64,000 nucleotides of DNA from Cysteiniphilum sp. JM-1 (GCF_008711525.1 NZ_VXKS01000003.1:62001-126000); one strand, 5' to 3'. Counted from the stretch's first letter, positions 31,756 to 43,615 are shown. Program-made: numbers and translations. Notes: generated by a model from the sequence alone, not told the origin.

Positions 31756-33198
31756 TTAGAACAACCCATAAATCGGTGAGATAAGCGTTACTAACAACGC
31801 AGGGAAAATACCTAATAATAAAATAAGTGCCGCATTGATGCTTAAGCCAAACAAGGTCACTTTATTGGCGTAAACTGGCGTTTGATTTTTCGGTAGATCA
31901 AAGTACATCGACTTGATCACACGTAGATAATAGTAACAAGCAATCACTGACATAATTAAGGCATAGATACCTAATCCTAAGTGCCCTGTATCAATCAAGC
32001 CCATAATCACAAATAGCTTAGCGGTGAATCCTGATAATGGTGGGATACCTGCCATTGAGAACATCACGATTAACATAATAAAGGCAATCCATGGATTACG
32101 ACGATTAAGACCCGCAAAATCCGCCAAGTTCTCAACTTCATTGCCGCGAACACTTAATACGATCAACACACCAAAGCCAGCTGCCGACATCAATACATAG
32201 ATAATGACATAGAAAAGCGCTGTCGATACGGCAAAAGCTTCAGGGTTTAGTATCAACGCTAATAACACAAAACCAATATGTGAGATCGTTGAATAACCCA
32301 ACATACGTTTGACATTTTTCTGTGCTAATGCCAGTAAGTTACCAAAGAAGATTGATAAAACGGCTAGTACAGTCAGCACTTTACTCCATGCAAAAGCTTG
32401 CGCTGGCATGCCGATCATAAGGATATTAACAAGCATCGCAAAAGCTGCAACCTTGGGAACTGAGGCTAAAAATGCCGTTACTGCATTAGGTGATCCTTCA
32501 TAAACATCCGGCACCCACATATGAAAAGGTACCGCACCCAATTTGAAAGTCGCTGTCGCAATCATCAATACCATGGCAATCAACACGATTTGTGAATGTG
32601 CCATTTCTGGATTGGCGAGATATTTACCAATTTCCGTTAAATCCAAGCTACCAGTAACACCATAGATAAATGACATGCCATACAACAGTAAACCTGAGGC
32701 AATTGCACCTAGTACAAAGTACTTAATTGCCGCTTCTGCTCCCGTGGCAAAACCGCGACGAATGGCTAAAAGTGCATACAAAGGCAAAGATAACAGCTCT
32801 AAACCAATATAGATTGTCAACAAGCTATGCGCTGACGTTAATACAAGCGCACCTAGAATAGACAAGAGGGATAAGACATAAAACTCACCCTGTGGCAGCT
32901 TTCTATCCTCAATATATTCTTTGCAGTAGATAAAAACGAAAAATGCGACAAGCACAATCACTTCTTGCAGGATAAAGGTCAGCTCGTTTGATAGTGTCTG
33001 CCCTTCAAAACCAACATGAATATGCGAGTTAAGTGATTTTAATAAAATCCAAGCCGCAATAATCAAAAAGACTTGTGTCAGAATATAGGCAATATTTTTG
33101 ACTTTCTTGCCAAAAAATAAATCCGCTAGCATCACAACCAATGCGGCAATGCCTAACGTAATTTCAGGAAGTATGGTGATAATATTTGCTAACATCAT
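31756..33198 (-). CDS. nuoN: NADH-quinone oxidoreductase subunit N
   Basis: A 480-residue antiporter-like membrane subunit of complex I and last gene of the nuo operon. The H+/Na+-antiporter motif region includes FLLAIR-like YALLAIRRGFATGAEAAIKYF, the lysine-bearing VPFHMWVPDVYEGSPNAVTA and SVPKVAAFAMLV, and KRMLGYSTISHIGFVLLAL. Fourteen or so helices are expected. It starts 6 bases before the nuoM stop region in the same direction. The hicA remnant lies immediately after its stop. Confidence 0.95.
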   Translation of the reverse strand: MMLANIITILPEITLGIAALVVMLADLFFGKKVKNIAYILTQVFLIIAAWILLKSLNSHIHVGFEGQTLSNELTFILQEVIVLVAFFVFIYCKEYIEDRKLPQGEFYVLSLLSILGALVLTSAHSLLTIYIGLELLSLPLYALLAIRRGFATGAEAAIKYFVLGAIASGLLLYGMSFIYGVTGSLDLTEIGKYLANPEMAHSQIVLIAMVLMIATATFKLGAVPFHMWVPDVYEGSPNAVTAFLASVPKVAAFAMLVNILMIGMPAQAFAWSKVLTVLAVLSIFFGNLLALAQKNVKRMLGYSTISHIGFVLLALILNPEAFAVSTALFYVIIYVLMSAAGFGVLIVLSVRGNEVENLADFAGLNRRNPWIAFIMLIVMFSMAGIPPLSGFTAKLFVIMGLIDTGHLGLGIYALIMSVIACYYYLRVIKSMYFDLPKNQTPVYANKVTLFGLSINAALILLLGIFPALLVTLISPIYGLF

Positions 33199-33204
33199 TT
33201 CTCT

Positions 33205-34818
33205 TTACCCTATCGTTACCGCATGTGCAGCTTGAATGATATGTGTCGAAGCTGCTGAAGAAAGTTGTAGAATTGGTTCTGGATAAACACCAAACCAGAT
33301 AGTAGGAATCGCTAATAATACAAAGACAAAGATCTCAAGACCGCTAATGTCTTTTAAGTTAGCCACTTGGGTTGTGATCACCTTACCAAAGAACACGCGC
33401 TTGTACATCCACAGCGTATAGGCAGGCGCAATAACAAGTGTTAAGCCAGCAAGTAATGCCACCCATGGTGAGTATTTAAATACCGCCAAGATAATCAAGA
33501 ATTCGCCGACAAAGCCACTGGTACCAGGAAGTCCGACGTTTGCCAAACAAAATAACATAAAGAATGTCGCAAATATTGGCATTGAACGGGCAACCCCTTG
33601 GAAATCGGCAATATTGCGACTTTGCATACGTAAATATAGATAGCCGCAACCAATAAACATACCCCCCGATGAGAATGCATGCGCGATCATTTGAAAGACT
33701 GCACCTTGAATTGCAAGTTGCGCATCTGCCATACCTAATACTTGATCAGGATTGTTCTTCACCAATAAGAAGATAGAGAACATTGCCAACGTTACTAAGC
33801 CCATATGGGAAATTGATGAGTAAGCGATAAGGCGTTTAAAATCAGTTTGCGCAATCGCAACAACACCAACATAAACAATGGCAATCAATGAAATAGCAAT
33901 AAGTAACCAATCAAGGACTGCTGCAATACTCGGAATCAATGGCAATACAAAACGTAAGAAACCATAAGCACCCAACTTTAACATCAATGCAGCAAGTACA
34001 ACCGAACCACCAGCTGGTGCCTCAGAATGCGCATCTGGCAACCATGAATGAAATGGCCACATCGGGATCTTAACGGCAAATGCCAAAAAGAACGCACCAA
34101 ACAATAGCCATTGAGCCGTTAGCGTGATATTGACTAACTGTCCCATATCATTTGCTTGAGTTGCCCAGAAAATAAAGTTCTGAATAGAGAACGTACCGCT
34201 GTCAACTAAGCTTGCACTTGGCAGGCTTGCCACTTGTTGTTGGATATATAAAAACGCAACCAATAAGAAAATAGAACCAGCAAAGGTATATAAGAAATAT
34301 TTAATCGCGGCATAGGCTTTTTTCTTGCCACCCCAGATACCAATACCTAATGTGGTTGGAATTAATAGCGCTTCCCAGAAAACATAAAACAGCATCGTAT
34401 CCTGCGCCATAAACACTGCATTGGTTAAACCTGTGGTAATCAGGAAAATCGCCATATATTGTCTTAAGCGCACTTTGATACTACGCCAAGCCGCAAGCAC
34501 AATCACCACATTGGTGAAGCTTGTTAAGATAATAAATAGCACGGAGAATCCGTCAACGCCAAGATAGTAGTAAACCGCATCATTATTATTGAATAAACTA
34601 AACCAACGCACACGCTCAACAAATTGCATACTAGCACTGGTTGGATCAAACTCAAGGTATAAAGGAACACACAATAAAAGCGTTAATATGGCAACCGCCA
34701 GCGCCGTCCAGCGTGCCGCTTCTTTTTTGCCATCTGGCGATTTCGCTGCTAATACAATAAAGCCACCGATAATCGGCACCCAGATTAGCAAGCTTAATAA
34801 ATAGTGAGTTATAAACAT
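33205..34818 (-). CDS. nuoM: NADH-quinone oxidoreductase subunit M
   Basis: A 537-residue proton-pumping subunit of complex I. FYVFWEALLIPTTLGIGIWG holds the conserved Glu, and KIPMWPFHSWLPDAHSEAPA and GSVVLAALMLKLGAYGFLRF are the core motif; KRLIAYSSISHMGLVTLAMF follows. Length is slightly above E. coli NuoM (509), the difference being in the N-terminal half. It follows nuoL by 27 bases. Confidence 0.95.
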   Translation of the reverse strand: MFITHYLLSLLIWVPIIGGFIVLAAKSPDGKKEAARWTALAVAILTLLLCVPLYLEFDPTSASMQFVERVRWFSLFNNNDAVYYYLGVDGFSVLFIILTSFTNVVIVLAAWRSIKVRLRQYMAIFLITTGLTNAVFMAQDTMLFYVFWEALLIPTTLGIGIWGGKKKAYAAIKYFLYTFAGSIFLLVAFLYIQQQVASLPSASLVDSGTFSIQNFIFWATQANDMGQLVNITLTAQWLLFGAFFLAFAVKIPMWPFHSWLPDAHSEAPAGGSVVLAALMLKLGAYGFLRFVLPLIPSIAAVLDWLLIAISLIAIVYVGVVAIAQTDFKRLIAYSSISHMGLVTLAMFSIFLLVKNNPDQVLGMADAQLAIQGAVFQMIAHAFSSGGMFIGCGYLYLRMQSRNIADFQGVARSMPIFATFFMLFCLANVGLPGTSGFVGEFLIILAVFKYSPWVALLAGLTLVIAPAYTLWMYKRVFFGKVITTQVANLKDISGLEIFVFVLLAIPTIWFGVYPEPILQLSSAASTHIIQAAHAVTIG

Positions 34819-34845
34819 AGTATTAACTTTCCTTTAACCAAAGCC

Positions 34846-36855
34846 TTAGTTTACCCAAAAAATTAGCCATGCGATCAATGCTAAAACACCAATCAACATC
34901 ACCAGTGCGTAGTCAAACAAAAACCCACGTTGCACACGTGTCATCTTCTTGCCCGCAAAATAAATCAAATCCGCACTGCCTTGAACAGCCACCTTATCAA
35001 TCATGAAGATATCAATCACCACCCATAACACTTTACTTAGCAGCACGACTCCTTTGACAAACACAAGATCATACAAGCCATCGATAAAATATTTTTTGAC
35101 AAGGATATAATGCAAAACACCAAATCCTGAACGCACATCGGCTAACGCCTTAGGAATGCTTGGCACCAATACATAGAAGATATATGCCAAAATAAGTGCT
35201 GAAATTGCCAACCAAAATGCCGGTGTATGCACAGAATGCATAATGAAATCCCATGGTGTTTTGGTTGCTGCTTCTTGCGCTAAAGTTGCGACAACCGTCA
35301 TATTACCTAAAGCGGGTTCATAGTATTGCGCAATCGTATTACCAAAGAAGCCATGTGCATTAGCAAGATTTGGTGTTAACGCCGGTTCAAAGAATAGCAT
35401 CCCCGCAAATACCGATGGAATCGCTAATAAAATCAATGGAATCAAAATTGTTAATGGTGATTCTTTGACATGCGCTTTAGTATGCGCATCCATTCGTGTT
35501 GGACCATGGAATGTCATAAAGATCATTCTAAAGGTATAGAAAGACGTAACAAACGCACAAGCCAATACTAAATAATAAGCAAATTCATGCCCTGGCAAAG
35601 TTGTGGTTGCTGCTGCATCAATAATCAAGTCTTTTGAGAAGAAACCAGCAAATGGCGGAATCGCAGCTAATGCCCAACCCCCAATAATCATACAGATATA
35701 GGTAATTGGCATGTATCTTCTTAAACCGCCCATCTTGCGCATGTCTTGCTCGTGATGTAATGCGACAATCACCGAACCGGCTGCCAAGAATAACAATGCT
35801 TTAAACATCGCATGTGTCATTAAATGAAACATGCCAATGGAAAAACCTGAGGCGCCTTGAGCGACCATCATATAACCTAATTGTGACAAGGTACAATAAG
35901 CGATAACGCGCTTAATATCCATTTGCACAATGGCAATGAGCCCCATAAATAAACAAGTGATGGCGCCAATAATCATCACAAAGCTTAATGCGGTTGCCGA
36001 ATGAACAAACATCGGTGATAAGCGCGCGATCATAAAGACACCTGCAGTCACCATCGTTGCCGCGTGGATCAATGCTGAGATCGGCGTTGGGCCCTCCATT
36101 GAGCCTTCTAACCAAGTATGTAGCGGAAATTGCGCTGATTTACCCATCGCTCCGATAAACAGCAGCACACACATCAACGTGATCGGGCTAAATTGCATAC
36201 CTAAGAACGAAATCATTTGGCTGTTATCAAGATTACTCACAGCAGTGAATACGGTGTTGTAATCGATTGAATTACAATAGTAAATAACTGCAGCAATTCC
36301 TAACAAGAATCCTAAATCACCGACACGATTAACAATAAAAGCGCGTAAGCTTGCTTCATTGGCTGAGTCTTTATCAAAGTAATAACCGATTAAGAGATAC
36401 GAGAATAACCCCACCCCTTCCCAACCAAAGAAGAGTAATAAGAAATTATTAGCCATAACCAAACAAAGCATGGCAAAGGTGAAGCCCGAGATATAGGCAA
36501 AAAAGCGCGCGTAACCATCTTCGCCCTTCATATAACCTATTGAGTAGACATGCACCAAGGTGGATACAAATGTCACGATCAGCATCATAAAGACAGATAG
36601 TTTATCGACAGTGAAGCTGACCGTCATGCCTAAAGATGGGAACAATGCCCAGTTGAAGTAGGTTACGGTATAAACCTCATTGTGCAAATAAACGCCTAAT
36701 GCCAGAACAACACTCAAAATAAAGGATAAAAGTACCAAGCCAATCGTAATGCAGTTAACACCGGTTAATTGCACCTTTTTTGAAAAAAAGCCGGCAACGA
36801 TTGCACCTAATGCTGGCGCCAAGATAATAATGGCAATAATAAAATCAATTCCCAT
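34846..36855 (-). CDS. nuoL: NADH-quinone oxidoreductase subunit L
   Basis: A 669-residue distal antiporter-like subunit with the long lateral helix of complex I. Recognisable sections are LFFGWEGVGLFSYLLIGYYF, KSAQFPLHTWLEGSMEGPTP with ISALIHAATMVTAGVFMIAR, and KRVIAYCTLSQLGYMMVAQG. The C-terminal helix VLKVLWVVIDIFM-like region (VVLLSKVLWVVIDIFMID) is followed by a last membrane anchor. It starts directly after nuoK (4 bases). Confidence 0.95.
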   Translation of the reverse strand: MGIDFIIAIIILAPALGAIVAGFFSKKVQLTGVNCITIGLVLLSFILSVVLALGVYLHNEVYTVTYFNWALFPSLGMTVSFTVDKLSVFMMLIVTFVSTLVHVYSIGYMKGEDGYARFFAYISGFTFAMLCLVMANNFLLLFFGWEGVGLFSYLLIGYYFDKDSANEASLRAFIVNRVGDLGFLLGIAAVIYYCNSIDYNTVFTAVSNLDNSQMISFLGMQFSPITLMCVLLFIGAMGKSAQFPLHTWLEGSMEGPTPISALIHAATMVTAGVFMIARLSPMFVHSATALSFVMIIGAITCLFMGLIAIVQMDIKRVIAYCTLSQLGYMMVAQGASGFSIGMFHLMTHAMFKALLFLAAGSVIVALHHEQDMRKMGGLRRYMPITYICMIIGGWALAAIPPFAGFFSKDLIIDAAATTTLPGHEFAYYLVLACAFVTSFYTFRMIFMTFHGPTRMDAHTKAHVKESPLTILIPLILLAIPSVFAGMLFFEPALTPNLANAHGFFGNTIAQYYEPALGNMTVVATLAQEAATKTPWDFIMHSVHTPAFWLAISALILAYIFYVLVPSIPKALADVRSGFGVLHYILVKKYFIDGLYDLVFVKGVVLLSKVLWVVIDIFMIDKVAVQGSADLIYFAGKKMTRVQRGFLFDYALVMLIGVLALIAWLIFWVN

Positions 36856-36859
36856 CGCC

Positions 36860-37177
36860 TTAGCCCTTTAATGTGTTTAGTTGACCGACATCGATTGTTT
36901 TGCGTGTTCTAAATAACACAACCACAATCGCCAAACCGATGGCTGCTTCAGCAGCAGCAACCGTTAGAATAAAGAAGACAAACACATCACCGGTGTTTTG
37001 CTTAAGCATACTTGAGAAAGCAATAAAGTTCGTATTGACTGCTAAGAGCATTAACTCAATTGACATCAATAGGATCAATAGATTGCGACGGTTCATAATA
37101 ATACCGGCAATACTTAATGAAAATATAATCGCACTAAAAATCAAATAATGCGTAATGGGTACCGGAATACTAGTCAT
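36860..37177 (-). CDS. nuoK: NADH-quinone oxidoreductase subunit K
   Basis: A 105-residue subunit with three membrane helices ([40 protein letters not shown] with the pumping Glu, and [20 protein letters not shown] with a second Glu). The open frame continues to 37204, but the ATG at 37177 with GGGAGA upstream gives the family length and overlaps the nuoJ stop by 8 bases. Confidence 0.93.
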   Translation of the reverse strand: MTSIPVPITHYLIFSAIIFSLSIAGIIMNRRNLLILLMSIELMLLAVNTNFIAFSSMLKQNTGDVFVFFILTVAAAEAAIGLAIVVVLFRTRKTIDVGQLNTLKG

Positions 37178-37829
37178 TCTTAGGTTCTCCCTGATCAGAA
37201 TCATCTTGTGATTTTTCTTCTTTTACTTCTTTTGCTATTTCAGAAGTGTTTTTTTCTGCTTTCATCTTAACCATCGTCAAACGATCTTTCGCCTGTGTTT
37301 GAATCTGCAGGCTTGGATTAATCGATTTATTACCTGGTTTTTTACCACGGAAAGTCAAAGTAATAGCAGATACCATCGCTGCTAATAAGACCATACCAGC
37401 AAGCTCAAACGCATAGAGATATTTATTAGAGAACATCTCGCGCCCTAGATTTTCAACGGTACCTAAACCACCGGTCATTGTTCTATCCGCGAAGGTATGG
37501 CTAACTACAATTGAAATAAGCACGGCTAAACACGCACATAATAAGATCACGATTGGCCAGTAGAATACTAATTTCTTCTGTTTGATGACGATGTCGATAT
37601 CTAGCATCATCACCACAAACAAGAACATCACCAAAACCGCGCCAACATAAACAACGATCAAAAGTAACGCCAGATACTCCTGCTGCATCGTAAGCCAAAC
37701 GCCCGCCGCCGCAAAGAAAGTAAAGACTTTCGCAATAACTGCACGCACTGGGTTTTTTGCACTGACAACCAATAGTGCCCCTAGCACCGTTAGTGCGGCA
37801 AATACATAAAAGATAATATTTACACTCAT
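37170..37829 (-). CDS. nuoJ: NADH-quinone oxidoreductase subunit J
   Basis: A 219-residue subunit with five membrane helices; the conserved [20 protein letters not shown] segment forms the pi-bulge helix that couples quinone chemistry to pumping. After the last helix ([14 protein letters not shown]) the chain carries about 50 extra polar residues, ending in a Lys/Glu/Asp-rich tail ([20 protein letters not shown]). Such a long charged cytoplasmic tail is not usual in NuoJ of E. coli (184 residues). It overlaps the nuoK start. Confidence 0.93.
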   Translation of the reverse strand: MSVNIIFYVFAALTVLGALLVVSAKNPVRAVIAKVFTFFAAAGVWLTMQQEYLALLLIVVYVGAVLVMFLFVVMMLDIDIVIKQKKLVFYWPIVILLCACLAVLISIVVSHTFADRTMTGGLGTVENLGREMFSNKYLYAFELAGMVLLAAMVSAITLTFRGKKPGNKSINPSLQIQTQAKDRLTMVKMKAEKNTSEIAKEVKEEKSQDDSDQGEPKND

Positions 37830-37835
37830 CGATCC

Positions 37836-38327
37836 CTACCTAAATGCTCTGTCTGCTTCACGATCTTTCGCGATCTCATCTTCATACTTATCACCAACTG
37901 CCAAAAGCTTTGCTTTGGTCATGATATTCTCACCACGTTTTTCAAAGTGGTATTCAAACACACGTGTTTCAACAATCGAATCCACCGGACAAGACTCTTC
38001 ACAAAAACCACAAAAGATACATTTGAATAAATCAATTTCATATTTTGTCGTACGTCTTGAGCCATCTTCACGAGGTTCTGCTTCAATGGTAATCGCCAAG
38101 GCAGGACAAACGGCTTCACATAATTTACACGCGATACAACGCTCTTCACCATTTTCATAGCGACGCAGCGCATGCAGTCCACGAAAACGACCTGATTGCG
38201 GCGTTTTTTCATCCGGATATTGCACGGTTACTTTGCGCGTGAAAAAGTGCTTACCGGTAATCTTAAGACCTTTTAACAATTCCCATAGCAAAAAGGTCTG
38301 ACAATAGCGTTTAATTGCTTTAAACAT
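37836..38327 (-). CDS. nuoI: NADH-quinone oxidoreductase subunit I
   Basis: A 163-residue ferredoxin-like subunit that carries clusters N6a and N6b: two CxxCxxCxxxCP motifs, [16 protein letters not shown] and [16 protein letters not shown]. The ATG at 38327, with GGAG ten bases upstream, gives the expected N-terminus MFKAIKRY; the longer open frame to 38348 would overlap nuoH. It links the peripheral arm to the membrane arm. Confidence 0.95.
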   Translation of the reverse strand: MFKAIKRYCQTFLLWELLKGLKITGKHFFTRKVTVQYPDEKTPQSGRFRGLHALRRYENGEERCIACKLCEAVCPALAITIEAEPREDGSRRTTKYEIDLFKCIFCGFCEESCPVDSIVETRVFEYHFEKRGENIMTKAKLLAVGDKYEDEIAKDREADRAFR

Positions 38328-38338
38328 CAATAAATCTC

Positions 38339-39352
38339 CTACCACCAAGGACCTAAGCCAAGTTTAACCATAAATGCAACCACAATAACCCATACTAAAG
38401 TCACTGGAATAAAGATCTTCCAGCCCAATCGCATTAATTGGTCATAGCGATATCTTGGGAAAGTTGCACGAATCCATAAATACATAAACATGAAAATACC
38501 AGTTTTTAAGAATAACCAGATCATGCCTGGCACAAAGCTAAAGAACTGATCAAGCACAGGAATGTTTTCAAATGGTGAAATCCAGCCACCTAAAAAGAAA
38601 ACGGCAGTTAACAAGCTGATCAAAATCATATTGGCATATTCTGCTAAGAAGAATAACGCAAAGCGCGCACCTGAGTACTCGACGTGATGCCCAGCAATAA
38701 TCTCAGATTCACCTTCGATCACATCAAATGGCGCACGTCCCGTCTCAGCAACACCTGAGATAAAGTAAATAACAAACAACGGAAATAGCGGGATAAAATA
38801 CCAATGCCAAATACCACCTTGTTGTGTTTCGACAATCGTGCTTAGATTAAGTGAACCCGCAGCGATCAACACACCGATGATGGCAAAACCCATTGCAAGC
38901 TCATAGGATACAACCTGAGCTGCTGCACGCAATGCACCAAACATCGCATATTTCGAGTTAGATGCCCAACCAGCAATAATCACACCATATACTGCAATTG
39001 AAGTCATCGCCAGAATATATAACACACCGGCATTGATATCTGCCAAGACGATACCCTTGCCAAATGGCACAACTGCCCATGCAGTATAAGCAGGGGCGAA
39101 AGCAAGCATCGGTGCGATAAAAAACAAATAGCGGTTTGATTTCGCTGGAATAATAATTTCTTTGAGTAATAACTTAACCGCGTCAACGATGGGTTGTAGC
39201 AAACCAAAAGAGCCCACACGATTTGGACCAATACGGTCCTGCATGTAACCGATCACTTTACGCTCTGCATAGGTATAGTAAGCTACAACCAAAATCAAAG
39301 GGATAACGATTAATAAGACTTTTAGAACAATCCAGATAATATCTAAAATCAT
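38339..39352 (-). CDS. nuoH: NADH-quinone oxidoreductase subunit H
   Basis: A 337-residue membrane subunit that forms the quinone pocket with NuoB and NuoD. Markers are [20 protein letters not shown], the E-rich cytoplasmic loop [20 protein letters not shown] and [20 protein letters not shown]. It overlaps the nuoG stop by 4 bases, as often in this operon. Confidence 0.96.
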   Translation of the reverse strand: MILDIIWIVLKVLLIVIPLILVVAYYTYAERKVIGYMQDRIGPNRVGSFGLLQPIVDAVKLLLKEIIIPAKSNRYLFFIAPMLAFAPAYTAWAVVPFGKGIVLADINAGVLYILAMTSIAVYGVIIAGWASNSKYAMFGALRAAAQVVSYELAMGFAIIGVLIAAGSLNLSTIVETQQGGIWHWYFIPLFPLFVIYFISGVAETGRAPFDVIEGESEIIAGHHVEYSGARFALFFLAEYANMILISLLTAVFFLGGWISPFENIPVLDQFFSFVPGMIWLFLKTGIFMFMYLWIRATFPRYRYDQLMRLGWKIFIPVTLVWVIVVAFMVKLGLGPWW

Positions 39353-41760
39353 GCGTTTACCACCGTCTGTTTAATTGGCGTGATTGTAACATTGCCCCAA
39401 GCTTTGCCACAAGTCGGCATAAGCTGAAACGGCACGATTATCGTGTCTTTGGCTAATGTCCCATCAATAATGAGATCAACCTCGTATGCTTTGTCATCAA
39501 GCTTGACAACAACACGACCTGATGCGTTTATCTCATGCGCTGCGGCATACTTAGCTGATACACGTAGGCTTTGCGCATAATAAGTATCTTTCGTTGCTTG
39601 CAATGGTTTAGCACGTCTTAATAACGCATTTGTACAATACATCGATGTAGATGGCGTGACATGATAGCCCTCAGCCAATGCTGTTAAGCCTTTTTTAAAC
39701 AATCCATCAACATCGACTTTTAACTCAGCTTGTTCATGTGTTGTGAACTCATGATAAACCTCATCAACTGTTTGGTAATCAAAGCCTTCTAAACTTAATA
39801 AGTTCGCTAATACACGCAATACTTTCCACAAAGGTTTACTGTCTTCATATGGTTGGATAACCGCTTTAAAATGCTGTGTTTGTCCAGCGATATTAATAAA
39901 GGAGCCATCTTCTTCAAAATGTGTAGTAATCGGCAATATGATATCCGCATATTCAAACATATCAGCAGTTGCATAGCTTGTAAATGCTGCCACGATATCA
40001 ATCTCTTGTAGCTTTTGTAAGGCTTCTTGACCTAACACTGAATCAAACTCAGGTTCAACTGCAAAGTTTAATAATAATTTGGTTTTATTACTCAATATCG
40101 CTTGTGCGTTCATGCCTTGTTGTAAGTTTTCATTAGCACCTGGCAGATACTCACTCGCTGCTCCTGCAAGTAATGCACCCTTGGCATTAGCGCCAAAACT
40201 AAGTACTCCACCTTTGGCAGAGAGTAAGATTTTAAGCTCAGTAAACAATGCGTAAATTTCAGCAAAATCTTTATTTAAAATCGCATCAAAACCTAAAATC
40301 ATCACTGGTTTTTCAGAAGATACCAACGCTGTTGCCAAAGCTTCAATTTCAGGCAAAATTTCTAGTGTTTCAATAGTCTTATTAACTATCTCTGATGATA
40401 TTGGTTGTGAGATTTTTTGCGCTACGGCTTTCACTAAATTCGCCAGCGCATAAACCATCTCATTGGCTTCAACTTGTGTCGTCTGAACGGCATAATTGAA
40501 GTCATATTCTTGGCTATTAAGCGCCAAAACCCTCGCGCCATTTTTCACTGCCTTATGCACGCGGTGATTAATTAATGGGACTTCTTTTCGTAAATAGCTA
40601 CCAACCAGTAATGCAACATCGGCATTTTCAATCTCAGCTAATTCACAATCAAACCCGATACCGGTGTGTAATGTTAAGGCGTGTGCTGCTTGCATTAAGC
40701 GTGTATCAATATTGTTTGAGCCAACTTGACGCATCAGTTTTTGGATAAGGTATAAACTCTCTGTTGTTAATGAATCTGAAGCAAGGCTCGATATCGCATT
40801 AACACCGTCTTGCGCTTTGGTTTGCTCGATGGCTACTTTGACAAAATCTAATGCTTCCTCCCACGATACATCAACCCAAGCACCTGCTTTTTTAATCATC
40901 GGCTGTGTAACACGATCTTCGGCATAAACACCGGTATAAGCAAAACGATCCTTATCGGCAATCCACGTTTCATTAATGCTTTCATTTTCTTTTGGCACAA
41001 CACGCATTAGTTGATTGCGACGCGTGTGCGCATAGATGTTTGCACCAACGCAATCAGCGCCTGAAATCGTTGCATATTGCATAAGCTCCCAAGCACGTGC
41101 GTGGAATCTAAACGGTTTAGACGTTAACGCACCCACTGGGCATAAATCAATAATATTACCGGATAATTCCGAATTGACGGTTTTAGCAACATAAGTACCG
41201 ATTTGCGTGTGATCTCCTCTGCCCATCGCACCAAGCTCTTTATCACCACTTATTTCTTCACCAAAACGCACACAACGCGTACATTGAATACAACGCGTCA
41301 TATCAGTTGCCACTAATGGTCCTAAGGTTGGGTCATCAAATACGCGCTTAGTTTCATTATATTTAGAAACATCACTGCCATAACCCATCGCGACATCCTG
41401 CAGTTCACATTCACCACCTTGATCACAAATAGGACAATCAAGCGGATGGTTAATCAGTAAAAACTCCATGACTTTCTTTTGATAAGAAAGTGTCGTTGGC
41501 GATTTTGTAAAAACCTTCATGCCATCCATAATCGGTGTCGCGCATGCTGGAGATGGCTTTCTTGCCCCTTCAACTTCGACAAGACACATTCTACAGTTGG
41601 CTGCTATCGAGAGCTTCTTATGATAACAAAAGCGCGGAATATAAATACCATGCCTATCAGCGATTTGAATAATCATCTCACCGGGCTTCGCCGCATATGG
41701 CTGACCATTGATCTCGATATTAAGTTGTTTTGTTGCTTCTTTTTCTGACACGGGAGTCAC
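39349..41760 (-). CDS. nuoG: NADH-quinone oxidoreductase subunit G
   Basis: An 803-residue iron-sulfur subunit of the NADH-oxidising arm. The N-terminus carries a 2Fe-2S site ([20 protein letters not shown]), a His/Cys 4Fe-4S site ([18 protein letters not shown]) and a further [11 protein letters not shown] cluster motif; the large C-terminal part is a degenerate molybdopterin-oxidoreductase fold. The segment [12 protein letters not shown] occurs where molybdoenzymes bind the cofactor, but the active-site residue is lost, as in all NuoG. It shares four bases with nuoH. Confidence 0.94.
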   Translation of the reverse strand: MTPVSEKEATKQLNIEINGQPYAAKPGEMIIQIADRHGIYIPRFCYHKKLSIAANCRMCLVEVEGARKPSPACATPIMDGMKVFTKSPTTLSYQKKVMEFLLINHPLDCPICDQGGECELQDVAMGYGSDVSKYNETKRVFDDPTLGPLVATDMTRCIQCTRCVRFGEEISGDKELGAMGRGDHTQIGTYVAKTVNSELSGNIIDLCPVGALTSKPFRFHARAWELMQYATISGADCVGANIYAHTRRNQLMRVVPKENESINETWIADKDRFAYTGVYAEDRVTQPMIKKAGAWVDVSWEEALDFVKVAIEQTKAQDGVNAISSLASDSLTTESLYLIQKLMRQVGSNNIDTRLMQAAHALTLHTGIGFDCELAEIENADVALLVGSYLRKEVPLINHRVHKAVKNGARVLALNSQEYDFNYAVQTTQVEANEMVYALANLVKAVAQKISQPISSEIVNKTIETLEILPEIEALATALVSSEKPVMILGFDAILNKDFAEIYALFTELKILLSAKGGVLSFGANAKGALLAGAASEYLPGANENLQQGMNAQAILSNKTKLLLNFAVEPEFDSVLGQEALQKLQEIDIVAAFTSYATADMFEYADIILPITTHFEEDGSFINIAGQTQHFKAVIQPYEDSKPLWKVLRVLANLLSLEGFDYQTVDEVYHEFTTHEQAELKVDVDGLFKKGLTALAEGYHVTPSTSMYCTNALLRRAKPLQATKDTYYAQSLRVSAKYAAAHEINASGRVVVKLDDKAYEVDLIIDGTLAKDTIIVPFQLMPTCGKAWGNVTITPIKQTVVNA

Positions 41761-41823
41761 CCTTCATCAATTACGTTTATTTTTAACCCTACGCTTAAAT
41801 CAGCAATAGGGTTTCACTATTTA

Positions 41824-43095
41824 TTAAGCACCGACAATACTGCGCTTATGTTCAATCATATATTCAAATTCATGTCTGAATTTCTTAATATAGCTCTGTA
41901 CCGGCCATGCCGCAGCATCACCTAAACCACAAATGGTATTGCCTTCAATATTTGAGGCGACACGTGTTAAATTATCAATATCTTCTGGCTTACCTTCACC
42001 ATGCAAAATACGCTCTAAGGTTCTTGCTAACCAACCAGTTCCTTCGCGACACGGCGTGCATTGTCCACAGGACTCTTCATAATAAAACTCAGCTAAGCGC
42101 GCTAGTAACTCAACCATACACGTATCTTCATCAAGTACGACAACAGCACCTGAGCCTAACATTGAGCCTGCTTGACCAATAGCTTCATAGTCCATGGTTA
42201 AAGATAGCATCTCATCACCAGTTAGGATCTTACATGAGCTGCCACCTGGAATCACTGCTTTGATTTTTTTATTCTCACGCACGCCACCTGCCATCGCTAG
42301 CAAGTCTTTAAATGGCGTGCCAAGACCAATCTCAAACACACCAGGAGTATTAACATGCCCTGAAACACAAAAAAGTTTAGTACCACCACTTTTCTCTGTG
42401 CCCATTTTCTGAAACCACTCACCACCATGCTCTAAAATCGGCGGTACTGAGGCATAGGTCTCAGTATTATTAATATTGGTTGGACAACCATATAAGCCTT
42501 TATTGGCTGGAAACGGTGGCTTAAATCGCGGTTGACCTTTACGCCCTTCAAGCGAATTTAATAATGCCGTTTCTTCACCACAGATATAAGCACCCGCGCC
42601 AATTGAACAATATAAATTAAAATCAACACCTGAACTACGCAGATTAAAGCCGATCAAACCCATGGCACGGGCTTCATTTAAAGCCGCTTCAAAACGTGCA
42701 ATAGGCTCATAAAACTCGCCACGGATATAGTTATAGCCGACTGTTGAACCGGTGACATAACCAGCAATTGCCATGCCCTCGATTAATTGATGTGGATTAT
42801 TGCGTAAAATCTCGCGATCTTTACAAGTACCTGGTTCACCCTCATCGGAATTGCATACAACATACTTCTGTCCTGGCAAGTTGCGCGGCATGAAGCTCCA
42901 CTTAAGACCTGTAGGGAAGCCCGCACCACCACGACCACGTAGACCTGATTTTTTAAGCTCTTCAATAATGACTTCAGGTGGAATTTTCTCATCGAGAATT
43001 CTTTTCCAATAAGAGTATCCGCCTATCGACTCGTAAGACTTCAATGACCACGGTCGCTCAAGGTGCAGGGTTCTAAAACACACTTCATTCGCCAT
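41824..43095 (-). CDS. nuoF: NADH-quinone oxidoreductase subunit F
   Basis: A 423-residue flavoprotein that takes electrons from [22 protein letters not shown] is the NADH/FMN-binding loop, [19 protein letters not shown] follows, and [16 protein letters not shown] with a later Cys ([13 protein letters not shown]) binds cluster N3. Length matches E. coli NuoF (445) within the family range. The 63 bases between it and nuoG form the largest gap inside the operon. Confidence 0.96.
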   Translation of the reverse strand: MANEVCFRTLHLERPWSLKSYESIGGYSYWKRILDEKIPPEVIIEELKKSGLRGRGGAGFPTGLKWSFMPRNLPGQKYVVCNSDEGEPGTCKDREILRNNPHQLIEGMAIAGYVTGSTVGYNYIRGEFYEPIARFEAALNEARAMGLIGFNLRSSGVDFNLYCSIGAGAYICGEETALLNSLEGRKGQPRFKPPFPANKGLYGCPTNINNTETYASVPPILEHGGEWFQKMGTEKSGGTKLFCVSGHVNTPGVFEIGLGTPFKDLLAMAGGVRENKKIKAVIPGGSSCKILTGDEMLSLTMDYEAIGQAGSMLGSGAVVVLDEDTCMVELLARLAEFYYEESCGQCTPCREGTGWLARTLERILHGEGKPEDIDNLTRVASNIEGNTICGLGDAAAWPVQSYIKKFRHEFEYMIEHKRSIVGA

Positions 43096-43098
43096 CTG

Positions 43099-43608
43099 CT
43101 ACTCCAAAGAATCAATAATTTGATCGACTTTTGCAATGGTTAAGTTTTCATAAAAAACCTTATCCACTTCCAACATTGGCGCACCACAGCATGCACCCTG
43201 ACACTCGACAGACTTTAACGTAATTCTACCATCAGCCGTTGTTTGCCCCGCTTTAATATCAAGCTTATTTTCAAGATGCGTCATGATTTTCTTGGCACCA
43301 TTTAACATACATGAAAGATTAGTACATACATTTAGCTTATGCCTGCCTACTTTTTTAAGATCATACATGCTGTAGAAAGTTGCCACTTCATAGACTGAAG
43401 CTGCTGGCACATCCAAATAAAGTGCTAATTTATCCATCAACTCTTCGGTTAAATAGCCGTTGTTATAGTCTTGCAAAACATGCAAGCCTGGGATGATGAC
43501 AGAGCGCTTTTGATTAGCAGGATAGCGCTTTTCCCAATTTTCTAGCAACTCAGTGACTTGAGGTGAAAAGATTTCTTTTTTATCTAACTTATTCTCTAAC
43601 ATAGACAA
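43099..43608 (-). CDS. nuoE: NADH-quinone oxidoreductase subunit E
   Basis: A 169-residue thioredoxin-fold subunit with a 2Fe-2S cluster bound by CTNLSCMLNG and the later CQGACCGAPM cysteines. VPAASVYEVATFYSMYDLKK is the typical family stretch before the cluster. Genes nuoD, nuoE and nuoF follow each other with 3-7 base gaps. Confidence 0.95.
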   Translation of the reverse strand: MSMLENKLDKKEIFSPQVTELLENWEKRYPANQKRSVIIPGLHVLQDYNNGYLTEELMDKLALYLDVPAASVYEVATFYSMYDLKKVGRHKLNVCTNLSCMLNGAKKIMTHLENKLDIKAGQTTADGRITLKSVECQGACCGAPMLEVDKVFYENLTIAKVDQIIDSLE

Positions 43609-43615
43609 ACCTTAC

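Noticed and set aside
37919-38212. 97-codon frame overlapping nuoI in another frame
   Set aside because: nuoI with its two ferredoxin motifs is certain; the other frame is repetitive in Val/Met and has no start signals.
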